Source of the DNA: Saccharum officinarum | Lineage: Eukaryota; Streptophyta; Magnoliopsida; Poales; Poaceae | Direction: 5' to 3' | Assembly (NCBI GenBank): GCA_020631735.1 | Contig: CM036168.1 | Coordinates: 101,266,036-101,330,035, forward strand | Length of the DNA: 64,000 bases | Part shown: in pieces, positions 1 through 9,982 of the stretch | Layout of the letters: every line of letters starts with the position of its first letter | How positions within the stretch are numbered: the stretch's first letter is position 1 | Program-made: the position numbers and the translations under genes | Notes under the pieces: model-generated | What the model saw: the letters and a program-made list of their open reading frames with translations, nothing else | Databases searched by the model: none | Told to the model about the DNA's origin: nothing

Positions 1-850
1 TGTAACGTTAGAATTCTCAAAATTATTACCCTTGACTATATGAACAGGCGTAGGTTCACTTGCATGCATACTTTGTTTCTTTACAATCTTTTCTAAGCAT
101 GCCTTTGTGATAATTCTAATACCCCTTTCATCTGTCTCGGTGAATTTCAATTCTTATAACGAGAGTCATTTCACCGAGAACATTCTTATTGAGTCTCGAG
201 GACAAGAACTTCTTCACATATAGTAGATTGACATCACTACTAGCAAGTAAGGTGTCATCCACATATACAGGATTAGGAAATATATTTCCCATTCTATAAC
301 TTTGTACAGATGTGATTGTCCTCTTATTCTCTTTAACCCAAGATTTCTAGTTGACCTTTCAACTTGAAATGCCACTATTTAGAGACTTGCTCTAGTTCAT
401 AAAAGATTTCTACAAGTGACATCCCTTTCGTTCTTTCTTTCCACAACAAAACCTTTAGGTTGTGCCATGTAATCATTTTCATACAAATCCCATTAGGAAA
501 TGTTATCTTTACCTTCATCTCAGATCATGATGTGCCACTAGCACTCATTGTAATCTATTCATTCTCTTTGCGTAAAATCTTTCGATTCAAGTTGTGCTTT
601 ATATCTTATGTTCCCTTTAGAGTCACATTTCGTCTTGTAGACCCTTTACAGCCTACTGTTTTGGCTCCATTAGGAACTGCTTCTGTTTCTCAAACTTCGT
701 TGATATTCATCAATTTCATTTCAATTTCCTTAGCTTCTTGCCATTTAGACGTGTTAACGTCTCTCATGGTTTCTTCAAATGAGGTGGATCACCCTCCATT
801 TGAATTTCTTTATTAATATATATAACTTATAGTTATCAATAATATCTGAT
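1..850 (-). pseudogene. Ty1/Copia reverse transcriptase remnant
   Basis: Read on the minus strand, this is a decayed Copia RT. From high to low coordinates I see NGAKTVGCK- and KGNIRYKA-like text near 560-680, FTQRE.IDYNE near 540-580, an AQPKGFVV-like block near 446-468, and the catalytic YVDD box at 254-265 followed by TLLASSD, then an EIHRDR-like segment near 130-150. The order is the family order. Several frameshifts and stop codons, and a missing stretch between the YNE and AQPKGF blocks, make it non-functional. It continues beyond position 1. The LTR and primer-binding site at 4270-4723 lie on the same strand and probably belong to the same element. Copia identity is confident; the exact lineage is not. 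Confidence 0.8.
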
Positions 851-2369
851 TCTCTTATTCTTTGAGACCTTCAGGTCTGTAGCTAATGGCATGACACTTC
901 TTTCACATTGGGTTGTTGTTGCTCTTTCATCGTCAATCGATTCTATAGGATAACCAGATCATTGTTTTCTTATTCATCTTCTTAAAGGGCTAACAACATG
1001 TGTTATATGAGTCATACAACATCAACATGGTATTGAACCCTACCGATCTTGAGTCATTGGAGTAGGCACTGGTCCTACTTCTCTTCAAGTCGTAGATCTT
1101 TTCATACCATGCTCCCCTAGATTAATCCATCTGGTGTAAGGATAGCGTATCTTCAATCTTTCTTATTTTGGGTTTATTCTGTTAAATCTATCTCATTTGG
1201 TGCTTTGAGCACCGTCTTAGTATTTCTTAGTCTCATTGCTATCTTCCTGTTGAACTGTAAAATGTTCAGGAATTTAGCCATTTCTGTACTTAGGGGTATC
1301 TTTATTATGACGGTTGTACTCCCTCAACGATCACCTTCATCTTTTATAGATCACTTTTTCTCTAAATGCAAAGCATACAATGGGGAATTTCTTTCAATTA
1401 TCTTTCTGAGTTTCTTTCAACTGTCTTTCTTTCTTTCTCAATTCATAGTTATCAATCCTCCCCCTCGAAATGTGGCACAAACTTTTCTGCCACAATTTCG
1501 AAACATTCATAACTCTTGTGAATGAGGATACTTTAATTACTTCATCCACGTGATTACATTATGGAAGATAAAATTATTTCTTAATTCGTATGGGAGTATG
1601 TATTCTTTTCCTCATTTCACTTCAAGAACTCAACAGAGTCTTTTTCATCAGTACTTCTGCAAGTCATGCTTGCATGTCATTCTTATCATGAGGTTCGTTT
1701 TCAACTTCCTTTTGTTCTTAAACTCATACTAGGACAGCATAAGAGCTACCCTAAACTTCTCTCCCTGTGCGGGATACACATGGTCATCTCACTTTCTCCT
1801 GCCATGCAGGACAAGTGTTATGCCAACTTTACCCCACAACGCGGGTATTTTCTTAAATTTTATGCTGCCACGCGAGGCAATTCCCTTGAAGGGACATAAA
1901 TGCCAGGATTGGCTCATATTCAATCATTAAATTCATGAATAAATCTGTTATTCTTTAACACACATGCTTAATCCGACGTTGGTCAAATTAAACATGCATG
2001 CCACTCATTACAATTCATATCATGATGATAAAAAACTGAAAATTAAATTATTTTTCATAGAGGGTACATAAAAGATATTTCTTAAACTAAACTTTTATTG
2101 TTCTATTTCTTTCTTGGATCAATATCCCTGAAATCTTTGAAAAAACATTTCTTTTCAAGCCACTCTTAAAGAGAACACAGTCTCTCATGCAATGGTCTAC
2201 TTTCATATACACAATTTGTGCTTAGGTTTTTCATCATCTGAGTCACTAGTACTCAGTGCTTTTCTTTTCTCTTTCTTTTCTGCCTTCAAGAACGAAAGCA
2301 AAAAGATCTTTGTCTGAAAATTATTCAACAATAGTTATCAACATTAAATTCTAATTTCTTTATGTTCTA
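851..2369 (-). other. Decayed internal region of the Copia element
   Basis: AT-rich sequence between the RT remnant and the hairpin array, where integrase, protease and gag would be expected in a minus-strand Copia element. I could not read any conserved integrase or zinc-knuckle motif with confidence. Open frames here are short and lack recognisable domains. Confidence 0.4.
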
Positions 2370-3125
2370 TTCTACATCACCGTTGGGCAGATATAGAACA
2401 AAACAACTTTCTTCTACATTAATTCTATATCACCGTTGGGCAGATATAGAACAAATGCATAAAACTCATAGATAAAACTCATAATTTTTTTTATCAATGA
2501 CTTTTGCTAAAATTAGCAACTTCATGAATACAACATTCTTATACATTAATTCCACATCACCGTTGGGTATAAATGGAATTAACATATGGAACAACTCAAT
2601 TATCATTAACTCTCTTCAAATTAAATTCTCCCGTTGGTTCAAATTTAATTAGAAGATAATCATCATTATCATTGCAGCGGAAAATCATCTTTCTATTTCA
2701 TGAGCATTTCTTGATCTTTATCTATTCTCTAAAAAATGGTCACTTTGATGCATAATTTATCAGAGATTTAAATTTCAACCTCAAACTCATAAATAAGCTT
2801 ATAATATTGTTATCATCAACGTTGGTCAGAAAATAACAATATCATAATTTCATTTAAATCATAATGTGAATATCCCTCTAATTAAAATTTTCTCATTGGT
2901 TCTAATTTTAATTAGAGGATAAACCTTTCATCATTTTCTGAACAACTGTAACTGCTCTTCAAATTAAATCCTCCCGTTGGTTCGGATTTAATGAGAAGAC
3001 AATATTCTTTTCCTTTGCAGCGGAAACATTAATCAAAATTCTTAACATAATTCTTATTCAGAAGCATTTTCTTTACTTGTTTACTCTCTAGACAATTTAT
3101 CCCGTTGGTTCAAAATTGAATAGAG
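2370..3125. repeat. Array of eight short hairpins with CGTTGG-type loops
   Basis: Eight imperfect inverted repeats occur at about 2370-2398, 2423-2451, 2547-2583, 2612-2656, 2803-2841, 2876-2919, 2956-2999 and 3085-3125. Stems are 8-17 bp and differ in sequence. Loops nearly all contain CGTTGG (CCGTTGGG, CCGTTGGT, AACGTTGGT; one has CATTGG). Hairpins 4 and 7 belong to a longer duplicated unit of about 344 bp that also contains GCAGCGGAAA (near 2675 and 3018). Their stems differ in a paired way: AAATT with AATTT in one, AAATCC with GGATTT in the other. In the sense of the surrounding minus-strand Copia element the loop reads CCAACGG. Function is unknown. Confidence 0.75.
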
Positions 3126-3184
3126 ATGAAAACTGTACAAAATTCTTCAAAACAAACCTTCTGAAAAAGAATAAAACAAATTCT

Positions 3185-4262
3185 TACGCTTGACTTTTCG
3201 TTCGGCCTAAAGCTGGCCCGAAGGTCCGCTCGCGGCCCACGTTTTTCTTTTATTCGGCCCTGGGAAAAATGGCCGAAGACTCATTCGCGTGCAGTGCCGC
3301 GGCCCAGCAGTGGAGCAAGCCGGCCAAACCGGCCCATTTCGTCGCGGCCCAGCGGCATCAGCTACGTGCGGCCCAGAACGCCTCAAACAGCGCGCGCGCA
3401 CGCGGCCCTCCCCCGTGCCCAGGCCACAACCTGGGCCTGGGCCGGGATTCTCCTTCCCCGCCTGGGCCGAATTCGGTCCGACGGATCCTAGCCGTCCATC
3501 ATGATCCGACGGCCGCCCGCCGAAGCCGCAGGAGCAAAAGCCCCAGACGGCCGCTGAATCCCTTAACCCTAGCTCATTTGAGCCCCAGCCTTCTCTCTCT
3601 TCACCGCAGCGGCGGCGCCGGCGGCGGCCACGTTGGCCGTCGGCTCCGGCGAGGAAAACCGCAGCCGGAACAGATCCGGCCGGCTCCCTCTCGTCTGCCC
3701 ATTCTTTTCTTCACTTTCTCTCACCGCATCTCGCAAGCAGCAGCCCCACCTGGAGACCATGCCGGTGGCCAACGCGGGAGAGACATGGCGCCACCGGGGT
3801 ACCCCTCGCCGGCGCGCGCATGCGACCGAAGCCGCGCGCGGCGCCGTCGAGTGGTACTGCGGTGGTGCCCTTCGACCGAGGCCGAGGTGGATCCGCGCCG
3901 TGGCGAGGCCACGCCTGCCGGCGACTCGGCTTCTTCCCACACGCCGGTCGGTTCTGATGTTCTTCCCACGCGCCGGCTAGCGGCGGCGCGGTTCCCGCCT
4001 GATGGCGGCTTCTGTGACGGCGAGAGAAGCCCCAGGTGAGTGCCCCTCCCCTTCGCCCATCCAGCTTCTTAGGGTTAGGGTTTCGTTAGGGTTTACTGTT
4101 CTTCCGAATCAAGTTCAGATTCTTTCTTTTCTTTCTATCACCCGATTAGGGTTTAGGGTTCGATGAACCCTCTGTATTTCTTTTCTTTCGATCCGAACCG
4201 GATCTAACTCATCTCTTCTTTTCTAATCGGTTTCTTGTCCCTGACAAGATCCACGCCTAGGG
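3185..4262 (-). other. GC-rich leader of the Copia element
   Basis: GC-rich sequence lying directly downstream of the primer-binding site in the minus-strand sense, so it is the untranslated leader or gag-proximal region. Telo-box-like AAACCCTAA motifs cluster near 4066-4160. Long open frames exist in several registers on both strands, as expected from base composition; none shows a recognisable domain, so none is called a gene. Confidence 0.5.
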
Positions 4263-4269
4263 AAACCCC

Positions 4270-4281
4270 GCTTTGATACCA
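4270..4281 (-). other. Primer-binding site for initiator tRNA-Met
   Basis: The minus strand reads TGGTATCAAAGC, one mismatch from the standard plant retrotransposon site TGGTATCAGAGC. It sits immediately inside the LTR end at 4283, which fixes the element orientation as minus. Confidence 0.85.
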
Positions 4282-4282
4282 A

Positions 4283-4723
4283 TGTTATATCCTTAGGACC
4301 GTTCTAGGTGTAGATCAGTCGGTAGGTTCTTTGGTATTTGGAATGAATCGATTAGAGCATCACATAGATCCGAGAGATCTAGATAGAGACAGAGAGGATG
4401 GGAATGGGAATGGAGAGAAACGATGTTACCGATGATCCTGGTTGGAGGAACTCGCCTGGTGTCGGTGACGAGGAGGCAGTGGCAGCACCGGTGGGTCTTC
4501 CCATCGCTGGCAGTGCTACCCTCTAGATCGGCTAGGGTTCGGAGTGGGTGGCAGCTGGGCGGTGAACCTCGTGCACTTAACCACTGGCCCCCACCTCCTA
4601 TTTATAGCACTGCGCGACGGGGGCCCACCAGCCACTTCATTGGGCTGGACGTCCCCGATCAGGACGCGAGATAAGGACCCAGACAAGGCCGTTGGGCCAA
4701 GTCCAGTGGAGATCAAACTAACA
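4283..4723 (-). mobile_element. 5' LTR of the minus-strand Copia element (441 bp)
   Basis: The segment begins TGTTA and ends TAACA, a perfect 5-bp terminal inverted repeat, and abuts the tRNA-Met primer-binding site. It holds a TATA box on the minus strand at 4598-4607. The partner LTR would lie before position 1, so the target duplication cannot be checked. Confidence 0.8.
4598..4607 (-). promoter_or_regulatory. LTR TATA box
   Basis: Minus strand CTATAAATAG inside the 441-bp LTR, in GC-rich surroundings. The position suits a retrotransposon promoter with transcription starting around 4570 and running to lower coordinates. Confidence 0.6.
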
Positions 4724-4849
4724 CGTGAGACCCAACAGCTCGGCGCCGCGTTCCACGCCGCAGAAGTCGAGGGCCCAGAACATCTTACACGGGTCGCGAG
4801 GCGGCGTGCACGTGCACGGTAAGAAGCGATGACGGCGGGACGATTGGCG

Positions 4850-5216
4850 CCACAGTACACGAAGGCCCGCAGCTCCGGCGAGCCGACGATGACGGTGGCC
4901 AGCTCATGGCAGCACCATAGGGCCGCTGGTTTTGGCATCTGCGCCGAGGAGCTGAGCTCGATTGAAGAAGCTGAAATCTCATGGGGGCGTCCAGGGCCTC
5001 GCGTCCAAGCTATCCACTTCGGAGTCTGACGGCCTCGCCATGTCCGCGGACAAGCTAGCGACCTGGCGGGATGATTTTGGCGTCAAATAGATCGGGGAGG
5101 CGGAGTCCCGTGGCTTCTTGATCCTTGCCGCGTGCGCGTCCGTCTCGCTCATCGTCGGCATCGCCGCGGATGGATGGCCCAAGGGTTCCATATACAAATA
5201 TGTTGCCATCGTAACT
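4850..5216 (+). pseudogene. Fragment of an autoinhibited P-type Ca2+-ATPase
   Basis: Translation shows three blocks in the order found at the N-terminus of plant ACA-type calcium pumps. They are an AAGFGI.AEELSSI segment (about 4920-4962), a GVQGLASKLSTSESDGL segment from 4986, and a first-transmembrane-like segment ILAACASVSLIVGIAADGWPKG (about 5120-5185). The blocks sit in two frames, with a frameshift near 4970-4986 and an in-frame TAG after DDFGVK. The phosphorylation (DKTGT) and ATP-binding parts are absent, so this is only an N-terminal scrap. In intact proteins this region precedes the calcium-pumping core in endomembranes or plasma membrane. It lies directly before a P450 fragment, which suggests fragment capture by a transposon. 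Identification is from remembered family motifs. Confidence 0.6.
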
Positions 5217-5262
5217 TGACTCCGTGCATGCACAGTCGGGCAGCTCTAACATGGCTCTCCGG

Positions 5263-5700
5263 CTAGCTCATGGTCCTCGTCGCCGCATCGCTCTTCTGCC
5301 TCCTCCTCGTTCCCGGCAGCAAGAAGCCCGCTAGCGTGGCTGCTCCCACGCCGCGCCGCGACGGCCCGACGCTGCCGTCGCCGCAGGGTCTCCAAGCGCG
5401 CTGCTGGGCCACCTGCACCTGGCCACCTCCTGGGCGCGCTAGCGTCCCTGGCGCGCATGGACGGGTGCTGCTGTTCGCGGGAGGCACGGCACGGACACCA
5501 CAAGTTCCACAACCACGGCGATGGAACGTGTAAACAGCAGCAAGCCAGAGGAAGAAGAAGTACAGCGAAAGAAGAAAGCCGCGGAAACGCACCGAGAAAT
5601 TGGTGCCAGAGAGGTTCCTAGGCAGCGCCGCCGCCGCCGTCGACTTCAGGGACCAGCGCTTCGAGTGCCTTTCAGCTCCGGCAGGTGGGCGTACGTGTAC
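5263..5700 (+). pseudogene. Cytochrome P450 gene fragments (N-terminus and PERF region)
   Basis: The first part (about 5270-5500) reads as a P450 N-terminus: a hydrophobic anchor (MVLVAASLFCLLLVPGSKK), then LPSPQGL and a LLGHLHLATS-like stretch in a neighbouring frame, ending near GRVLLF. At 5606 a PERFLGSAAAAVDFRDQRFEC segment matches the conserved PERF motif region that precedes the heme-binding loop in CYP71-clan enzymes. The heme loop itself (FxxGxRxCxG) is not intact. The central I-helix and ExxR regions are missing, so about 1 kb of coding sequence is absent between the two blocks. Frameshifts are present. It follows the Ca2+-ATPase scrap on the same strand and cannot encode an enzyme. 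Confidence 0.6.
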
Positions 5701-6002
5701 CGTGAGCTCGGGCTCCCCTTTCTATGAAGCATGGGCCTGAGCGCCAACATGTCAACGAGAGCTAGCTTGGACTGCCACGTTGGCAAAACCAGGAGACAAA
5801 ACCACTCTAAGGGGTTAAATGCCTGATTTAGGATAGTTCAGGGTGTTGAATATACGGTTTTATAGTTTAGGGGTAAAGTAGACACGTAGGCAAAGATTAG
5901 GGTGTGATATAGACTTTTTTTCAATAATATTAGAACGAACGGGAAGCAAAGATGCGCAGCTGTCAGTCCGGTGGACATGGGAAGGGAGTGCTCCAAAACA
6001 AA
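5701..6002. other. Spacer between gene fragments
   Basis: About 300 bp with no recognisable coding signal or element end. Confidence 0.5.
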
Positions 6003-6286
6003 AGGTGAAAGGACGTTGGGCAAAGCCTCCAGCTGGTAAATTGAAAGTTAACTGCGATGCTTCCTTTTCTCCGGTTTCTCGAGCTGATGGATATGGGGAT
6101 ATGTCATCAAATACTCCGATGGTGATGTGGTGAAAGCGGGATGTGGAAGAGTGGATTTCCTTCTTAATGCTTTTCAGGCTGAAGTCATCACTTGTATGAA
6201 TGGACTGCAAGCGGTAACTAATTAATCATGGGATTGCCAACCTTATATTAGAGACAGATGCTGTTTTGGTGAAGCAAGCTCTTCCA
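6003..6286 (+). pseudogene. RNase H-like (RVT_3 type) domain fragment
   Basis: Translation across shifting frames gives KLKVNCDASFSPVSRADGYG, then FQAEVITCMNGLQAV and ANLILETDAVLVKQAL. The D in NCDASF, the E in FQAE and the D in ETDA are in the positions of the catalytic acidic residues of plant RNase H-like domains found at LINE 3' ends and in related host-annotated proteins. Frameshifts occur around 6100-6150. No reverse transcriptase precedes it, so it is a detached fragment. Confidence 0.65.
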
Positions 6287-7377
6287 CATCCGACCGCTTC
6301 TTCCAAAACGCACCGCCGTGTCTGTAGTGGCACTGCAACCTCCTCGACGCCGACGCGTGACGACGACACTGCCCCCAGCCCCCCCACCGTGTCGAGCCGC
6401 GCGATCGACACCGGACCGTCCCATGCGCCATCACCGCCGAAAACGTACGCAGGCGGCTGCCGCCATTTAAAGAACGGCATGTGATGCGCGCGGCATGCAG
6501 TTGATATCGTAAAAGATTCATCGGTCGTCGGTCCTTGATTCGCGAACTCGACACGCGCCGTTTTCCTCCGGGATTCTGGGGGACGCGACGGGATGGACGG
6601 CAAGCATGGGTGGTACAGCGGCAGTAGGTGCCGGCCGCCGTTGATCAACGACGTGCTCAAGGACAGCTTTGGAGGCAAGGAGGCCACGGCGCCGTGGTCC
6701 GACCTGTGGACCGGCGGCCTCGTCTGCGCCTTCGAGTTCGTTCGCCATCGCGGCCACGGCTTCGCCAGGCCGCCCGACCTCTCCCGGAGCAACTCCTCGC
6801 AATCCAAGGACCTTCCGGTCATCACGGATTCCGGTACAGATATACTGCTTGTCTCCTCTTCGTGATCGTGTCGTCGTCGCATATATAACAAGTTTCTTGA
6901 TCCGTAGTAATAGTATTTTTGTAATCGTCAGGTTCTTCCACCGACGGCGACGAGCCGAGACCAGCGTGCAGGCACGGGAGGGCGGCGCCGGCCGAGAGCT
7001 ACTGGTCTCCGATCGGCTGGACGAGGATCACGGAGCTGGTGGCCATGGTCGACGGGGACGACACGGCGTGGGACGGGCAGGGGATGAGCAGCCTCACGGA
7101 CGCCGATGCCGACGCCCAGCACTGCTGCGGCGATAGCGACATCACCGTCGCCGACGTCGCCGTGCCGTACTGGCAGCGGGCGGCGGTTCCGACCTGGTGG
7201 TGCCACGTCGCAGCGGGGCACCCGGCCGTGGACGCGTGGCTGGCTACCAGCGCGCGGTGGCTGCACCCGGCAATCTGCGTTGCTCTCCGGAATGAGACCA
7301 TGCTCATCAGTGAGAACTGAGAAGATGAAGCATCTACTCTATGAGGTAGTTTAGTTAAGTGATTTCAGTTACTCTTA

Positions 7378-7599
7378 GGGCCTGTTTGGTTTGAACTTGT
7401 TAAAGTTTAACTCATATCACATCAATGTTCCCTCAAATGCATAGAGTAGACTAATTGCATGCATGTCGGCACAGATTAGGAGTAATTTACGAGACGAATC
7501 TATTAAGCCTAATTAGTTTAAGATTGAAAACTTTTTGTCAAATAAGACGAAAGTGCTACAGTGTTTGTTAAACTTTAACTCCTCAAACCAAACACCCCC
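7378..7599. mobile_element. Tourist-like MITE in intron 2, copy 1
   Basis: Terminal inverted repeats begin GGGCCTGTTTGGTTTG and end CAAACCAAACACCCCC. A TTA duplication flanks it at 7375-7377 and 7600-7602, as for PIF/Harbinger-derived Tourist elements. A second copy lies at 12173-12403 in the same gene. Confidence 0.8.
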
Positions 7600-7905
7600 T
7601 TACTAAGAGCGCAATTTTTTTTGGCAGAACACAGTGGACTCTTCACATTGTTTGCATTCCACTATTTTTTTTTTGCGAAACTGCATTCCACTATTTTAGT
7701 CTAGCTTAAATTAGATAAAGGGTTTTGTACGGATTTAGTTTGTGCATGCGTGTAACCTGTCTTTATAATTTGATATGTGAATTAGGTTATGAGTTGCATA
7801 CTCAGAATTGTTAGTTATTGGCTGCTTGCGAAGCCTTCCAACTGTTCTGAACATACCACATGCATTTTCCTGACTGCAAGCTGCTAATCATCCTATCCTA
7901 CTTTA

Positions 7906-8136
7906 GGCCATGTTTAGTTCCAAAAAATTTTAGGTTTTGCCCGTCATATCGAATCTTTGGACGCATATACGAAGCATTAAATGTAGACGAAAAAAAACTA
8001 ATTGTACAGTTGGGTGAGAAATCACGAGACGAAACTTTCAAACCTAATTAGTCCATTGTTGGACATTAATTGCCAAATACAAACGAAAGTGCTACAGTAA
8101 CAAAAACCAAAAAAAATTCCGGAACTAAACAAGGCC
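7906..8136. mobile_element. Tourist-like MITE in intron 2, second family
   Basis: Ends read GGCCATGTTTAGTTCC and GGAACTAAACAAGGCC, with TTA on both sides (7903-7905 and 8137-8139). It lies about 37 bp before exon 3 of the CorA-like gene. Confidence 0.8.
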
Positions 8137-8492
8137 TTAATTCCTTTGGCATTGGTATATGTTATTTCTCCAGGTCCCTGTTAGAGTTTCAGGAGGCTTG
8201 CTTTTCGAGCTATTAGGTCAATCCGTAGGCGATCCGACTCGTGATGAAGACGACATTCCTATTGTGATCCGTGCTTGGCAAGCTCAAAATTTCCTGATAA
8301 CAGCTCTCCATGTTAAAGGCTCAGCACCAAACGTCAACGTTATAGGAGTTACGGAGGTCCAGGTAATGGCCACCTTTGTTTCCTGACCATTTTTTCCTCA
8401 CCTAGTACATTTTTAATAACCTCTTAAGTTACACCTCAGTCTGAATTTCAACCCGGTAATGGCCAACCACCAACTGTCGAAACGGTCCTAGG

Positions 8493-8649
8493 CAGGGGCG
8501 AAGCCACGTTGAAGTTACCTGGTGCACAGGCGCCAGGGTAAAAATTTTTTTGCCATTCAACGGCCTTATTTTCACCATATGTTTCAATAAAGTTGTGTAA
8601 GTTACTTAAGCAGTGCACCAGGGTTCATTTGCCTGTAGCTTCGCCCCTG
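8493..8649. mobile_element. Small hAT-type MITE in intron 3
   Basis: The 157-bp element has termini CAGGGGCGAAGC and GCTTCGCCCCTG. A perfect 8-bp duplication GTCCTAGG flanks it at 8485-8492 and 8650-8657, the length typical of hAT elements. Confidence 0.88.
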
Positions 8650-9252
8650 GTCCTAGGACTTGGTTCAATATATTGTTTTCTAGCATTCCTAAAATCATAA
8701 AAAATCTTGCCGTAAAAAAATCATAAAAAAATTATTTTGATCTCTAAAAATTCACAATTAATTTATTTTCAATCAGGAAAATATTAAACTAGTACCAATT
8801 ATTTTTCTAGAAATGTTATCTACATGTTTATGATCTGCGTATAGTTATTTGGAAGTGGTTTATTTTCTGTTCTATTGTTCTATTTCTTGTAGTCTTGCTC
8901 ATTATTTATTTAAAACAAATAAGATCCAAATGACTCTTAAGTAGAGCACCAACAAATTTATAACATCTTAAGAAGGAAATCGGAACTAATTTCATTTTTT
9001 TATTTAAAATAAATCATGAATTTTTAGAAATCAAAATAGATTTTTAGAAAAGAACCTCCAATTTTGACATTTGAAGGATGTCCGTTATCCGTTTCATAGT
9101 TTTCAAAGTTAGAAATTGGATTGACGTGCAAATTGGAGGGGTTTTTTTTATAAGGATGCAAATTGGAGGTGTTTTCTCTCAAATATTTTGTGTTCAGGAG
9201 CTTCTTTCTACCTGTTGAAGCACAGTTCTCAAGAGTATTCATGAAGTTATAG

Positions 9253-9747
9253 GCTGTGTTTAGTTGCCCTGAAAAGGGTGAAAAGTGTATTGTAGCACGT
9301 TTTGGCTTTATTTGGTAAATAGTATCTAACCATTGACTAATTAGGTTCAAAACGTTCGTCTCGCAAAGTACAACCAAGCTGTACAATTAGTTTTTGATTT
9401 CATCTACATTTAGTACTCTATACATGTATCGCAAGTTTGATGTGACGGGGAATTTTTTTTGCATAGTGTTTTTTCAGGTAAGCCCTTGTTTAGTTCCCAA
9501 TTTCACCCCCTAAATTTCACTATGCAAAAAAGAGATTCCCCATCACATCAAAATGTCGGCAAATGCATGGAGTACTAAATGTAGATGAAATCAAAAACTA
9601 ATTACACAGTTTTATTGTACTATGCGAGACGAACATTTTGAGTTTAATTAATCAATTTTTGGACAATTTTTTACACTAAAAAACAAAAGCTGCTATGTAG
9701 CAGCCAGAGCCGAATCGGGACACCGGATTCTGGAACTGAACACGGCC
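9253..9747. mobile_element. MITE pair forming a long palindrome inside exon 4
   Basis: Outer ends read GGCTGTGTTTAGTTGCC and GGAACTGAACACGGCC, a matching inverted pair. Inside, about 9333-9471 is the reverse complement (with mismatches) of about 9518-9661, leaving a spacer of roughly 46 bp that contains a further GCCCTTGTTTAGTTCCC end at 9482. This looks like two related Tourist-like elements joined head to head. GAAGTTATAG on the left (9243-9252) and GAAAGCTATAG on the right (9756-9766) may be a diverged target duplication. The insertion splits the codons between KSIHEVI and AHLASRLARW. Confidence 0.7.
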
Positions 9748-9982
9748 TGACTAAAGAAAGCTATAGCACATTTGGCTTCCCGACTTGCTCGATGGGATGA
9801 CAGGTGGATCTGATGGTGCTATTCAATATGCTAATATGCATAAAACTCTAATTTTGTATCATTGGTACTTAAACTTGGTGTTTGAGGCATTATTTTTCAT
9901 ATGTAGACTATGGCGCAAATACGTATTTGGTGCAGCTGATGAAATTGAACTTAAATTTGTAAACAGGTAAGTTATGCTCACT

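Noticed and set aside
3269..4039. A 256-codon open frame
   Set aside because: Lies in the GC-rich leader of the minus-strand Copia element on the opposite strand; overlapping open frames in other registers and no domain.
6669..7136. A 155-codon frame overlapping the CorA-like gene
   Set aside because: It runs through the first intron in a different register from exons 1 and 2, which match the transporter family.
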